A stretch of DNA of 7,613 bases from Actinomycetota bacterium (GTDB lineage: Bacteria > Actinomycetota > Humimicrobiia > Humimicrobiales > Humimicrobiaceae): positions 1-7,613 of the forward strand of contig JAHILC010000285.1 of assembly GCA_018897225.1 (NCBI GenBank), written 5' to 3'. This document shows positions 5,857 to 7,613 of this stretch, one piece after another; position 1 is the stretch's first letter, and each line of letters starts with the position of its first letter. The notes below the pieces were generated by a model that did no database searches, was not told where the DNA came from, and worked only from the letters and a program-made list of their open reading frames with translations. The position numbers and the translations under genes are program-made.

Positions 5857-6969
5857 TTACTTGAGATTTTCAGAGTTTAATTCCTTGAGACTGTCAATAA
5901 CAAACTTTCCATCTTTTCGTATAAGAACCTTGTCAAAATAAATTTCACCTCCACCGTGCTCTGGGGTTTGTACGCATATGAGGTCCCAGTGAATTGCTGA
6001 CTTGTTTCCATTGCTTGCATCTTTGTAGCATCTTCCAGGGGTGAAATGGAAACTTCCCATGATTTTTTCATCAAACAAAGCATCCTTCATGGGTTTTAGT
6101 ATGAAAGGATTTACACCTATGGCAAATTCACCAATGTATCGGGCGCCCGCATCAGTATCAAGGACTTTGTTAAGCCTTTCAGTATCATTTGACTGGGCTT
6201 TTATGATTTTGCCATTTTTAAATTCAAGTCTTACATTTTCATAGGTAAAACCATGAAAAACTGCGGGAATATTAAAAGTGATGAAGCCATTTACAGATTT
6301 TTTAACGGGAGCCGTAAAAACTTCACCATCCGGTATGTTAAATTCCCCGGGGCATTTAATTGCAGGGATATCCTTTATCGAAAAAGAAAGATCTGTACCT
6401 CCTCCTTTAATATGAACTTCATCAGTTTTGTTCATCAAGCCAACCAGCTTATCCATTGCCTTTGACATTTTGCTGTAATCAAGGTTGCATACATTAAAAT
6501 AAAAATCCTCAAAAGATTCAAGGCTTGTATTTGCAAGCTGTGCCATTGAATTATTTGGATACCTAAGCACAACCCATTTTGTATTGTTTACTCTTTCTTC
6601 AGTGACAACATCGCTGTAATACTTAGAGTAAAGATTCATTTTTTCACCTGTTACATCACCAAGCTCGCTTACATTTTCATGAGCCTTGATACCTACATAG
6701 GCATCAATGCTTTTCATTTGCAAAAGATCGATTTTTGCCATGAATTGCAATTGTTTAATACTGCATTCTTTCAGTATTTCTCTTAAAATGCTGTTATCTT
6801 TCAGGCTGATGTAAGGTACCCCGCCAGCTTTGTATACCTCTATGACAATTTCTTTTATAAGCTCATGCGGAGAACTGCCGAAACATTCGATCATTACATT
6901 TTCGTCTTTCTTAACCCTGCAGGAATAATTTACAAGTGTGCTGGCTAGCTTTTTTACTCTAAGATCCAT
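5857..6969 (-). CDS. M29-family metallo-aminopeptidase (AmpS/thermophilic aminopeptidase type)
   Basis: A 370-residue cytoplasmic aminopeptidase that removes N-terminal residues from peptides using a two-metal site. Probable metal ligands are Glu216 in DGEVFTAP, Glu281 in YIGEFAIG, His308 in SFHFTPG, and His327 and Asp329 in AIHWDL, in the order known for M29 peptidases. The family ending GGGEIYFDKVLI is also present. The N-terminal half (about 1-180) is the alpha/beta domain of the family. It is shorter than the ~410-residue AmpS/AmpT enzymes, and the gap between the two His ligands is reduced to 19 residues. This fits the shorter COG2309 branch, whose substrates are poorly known. The ATG has a strong Shine-Dalgarno (AGGAG, 5 bases upstream) and a promoter candidate behind it. 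It converges on DUF1667 with only 4 bases between stops. No link to the redox cluster is apparent. Confidence 0.9.
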   Translation of the reverse strand: MDLRVKKLASTLVNYSCRVKKDENVMIECFGSSPHELIKEIVIEVYKAGGVPYISLKDNSILREILKECSIKQLQFMAKIDLLQMKSIDAYVGIKAHENVSELGDVTGEKMNLYSKYYSDVVTEERVNNTKWVVLRYPNNSMAQLANTSLESFEDFYFNVCNLDYSKMSKAMDKLVGLMNKTDEVHIKGGGTDLSFSIKDIPAIKCPGEFNIPDGEVFTAPVKKSVNGFITFNIPAVFHGFTYENVRLEFKNGKIIKAQSNDTERLNKVLDTDAGARYIGEFAIGVNPFILKPMKDALFDEKIMGSFHFTPGRCYKDASNGNKSAIHWDLICVQTPEHGGGEIYFDKVLIRKDGKFVIDSLKELNSENLK

Positions 6970-7004
6970 ATCAGCTCCTATCTAAAATAAATATGTGGTC
7001 AAAT

Positions 7005-7032
7005 ATTATATTAGGAAATAAAGATAAGCCAA
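7005..7032 (-). promoter_or_regulatory. Probable sigma-70-type promoter of the aminopeptidase gene
   Basis: On the minus strand, TTGGCT (7027-7032) and a perfect TATAAT (7005-7010) are separated by 16 bases. The -35 matches 4 of 6 consensus bases. Transcription would begin near 6998, giving a leader of about 30 bases that contains the AGGAG at 6975-6979. This is the best promoter candidate in the window and suggests the aminopeptidase gene is independent of the aldo/keto reductase gene upstream. Confidence 0.5.
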
Positions 7033-7084
7033 ATTATAATCAATTGATTTAAATTTAACAAAAATTTTTAATTAGTTATATTTT
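7033..7084. other. AT-rich intergenic stretch without a recognisable terminator
   Basis: This is the downstream flank of the aldo/keto reductase gene, before the aminopeptidase promoter. It is almost entirely A and T, with weak self-complementary runs but no GC-rich stem followed by a T tract. I see no intrinsic terminator, small gene or RNA here. Confidence 0.4.
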
Positions 7085-7613
7085 TTAACCCAGTGCGTTG
7101 TGCGACTCTTTTAACTTATCTACTATTTTAATTCCCTGAGGGCATTTTTCTTCGCATTCGCCGCATTCTGTACACGAATCTGCAAGCTTGCTTGTATTGT
7201 CAAGAACGATATCCTTGTACTGCCAGCTTGCGTTTGCCTTAAGTCCTGTAACAGTATAGTAGTTCATCAACTTTAATGTTTTGGGAATATTGACATTGCT
7301 TGGGCACGGGAGGCAATATTTGCAGTTAGTGCATGGTATAAGCTCGCCCAATTCTTTCTGGCTGAGAAACTTGTTAATTATTGCAGATTCCTTTTCCGTC
7401 AGCATATAAGCTCCGTTGGCAGTTTTTAAATTTTCCTCAACCATTTCCATGCTCTCCATTCCCGAAAGCGCAATAGAGATATTCTTATTTGAGAAAACAA
7501 ACTTTAACGCCAGCTCATCAATATGGCCCTTTTTACTGCCAAGTTCTTGTTTGAAGAATTCCACATCCTTAATCCTTCCACCACCTAAAGGTCCCATAAT
7601 TGCAACTCCTACG
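7085..7613 (-). CDS. Aldo/keto reductase with two C-terminal [4Fe-4S] motifs, partial (N-terminus outside window)
   Basis: The C-terminal ~176 residues of a ferredoxin-like aldo/keto reductase, an NAD(P)-dependent oxidoreductase fold used by anaerobes. The reading frame stays open to the window edge. The first Met (ATG at 7595-7597) is internal, because the codons before it read VGVAI, completing the family motif GVAIMGPLGGGR. The segment then has ALSGMESMEMVEENL, the conserved nucleotide-pocket region. Two cysteine clusters follow: CTNCKYCLPCP (minus strand, about 7301-7333) and CTECGECEEKCP (about 7139-7174), classic [4Fe-4S] ligand sets. The catalytic Asp/Tyr/Lys/His residues lie in the missing N-terminal half. 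The C-terminus ends normally at TAA. Substrate is unknown for this subfamily. It shares orientation with the aminopeptidase gene but is separated by 115 bases that contain a promoter candidate. Confidence 0.9.
   Translation of the reverse strand, partial: VGVAIMGPLGGGRIKDVEFFKQELGSKKGHIDELALKFVFSNKNISIALSGMESMEMVEENLKTANGAYMLTEKESAIINKFLSQKELGELIPCTNCKYCLPCPSNVNIPKTLKLMNYYTVTGLKANASWQYKDIVLDNTSKLADSCTECGECEEKCPQGIKIVDKLKESHNALG

Noticed and set aside
6253..6465. A 70-codon plus-strand open frame within the aminopeptidase gene
   Set aside because: It is antisense to the metal-binding region of a clear M29 gene, and its product has no recognisable motif.
7040..7084. Possible terminator hairpin after the aldo/keto reductase gene
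   Set aside because: Complementary runs are only A and T, the stem would be weak, and no defined T tract follows.
7595..7597. ATG as the true start of the aldo/keto reductase
   Set aside because: The frame continues upstream as VGVAI, which completes the family motif before MGPLGGG, and the family needs about 200 more N-terminal residues. The Met is internal and the gene is cut by the window edge.

Overview
The window is an AT-rich bacterial stretch with eight protein genes, seven complete and one cut by the right edge. It has no RNA genes, insertion sequences, CRISPR arrays or long gene-free stretches; the largest gaps are 101, 123 and 115 bases. The gene content points to an anaerobe or facultative anaerobe: a GlpA-type flavoprotein with a [2Fe-2S] domain, an NAD-linked flavoprotein partner, a small Cys-cluster protein (DUF1667), and an aldo/keto reductase with two [4Fe-4S] motifs. 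I cannot place the organism firmly. A low-GC Gram-positive or an uncultured anaerobic candidate lineage both fit.

Layout: on the left, a class II aldolase (5-1027) and a small DUF2007 protein (1129-1347) are read leftward. A 123-base divergent spacer separates them from a rightward block. That block starts with a cell-surface lipoprotein carrying an L,D-transpeptidase (YkuD) domain (1471-2565). It continues with a tight three-gene redox cluster: GlpA-like dehydrogenase (2604-4097), FAD/NAD-binding oxidoreductase (4138-5484) and DUF1667 protein (5481-5852). The last two overlap by 4 bases. Converging on this cluster with only 4 bases between stop codons is an M29-family aminopeptidase (5857-6969, leftward), behind a reasonable promoter. 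The C-terminal part of a ferredoxin-like aldo/keto reductase (7085 to beyond 7613, leftward) fills the right edge.

The functional core is the three-gene redox cluster. The same trio is known from clostridial and Thermotoga glycerol-utilisation loci, where it is taken as a glycerol-3-phosphate dehydrogenase system. Here no glycerol kinase, facilitator or regulator is visible, so the substrate stays open. The cofactor motifs suggest an electron path from substrate to FAD and [2Fe-2S] in the first protein, through the DUF1667 Cys cluster, to FAD and NAD(H) in the second protein. That path is an inference. The aldolase could share triose-phosphate metabolism with the trio, but it has an unusual four-cysteine C-terminal segment and an altered active-site strand.

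Points for a second look are the aldolase Cys cluster, the resemblance of DUF1667 to the Fe-S domain of molybdopterin oxidoreductases, a fresh 18-base in-frame tandem duplication in the oxidoreductase, the split between Shine-Dalgarno-led and possibly leaderless genes, and the modular architecture of the surface transpeptidase. I found no clear evidence of a wholly new system.
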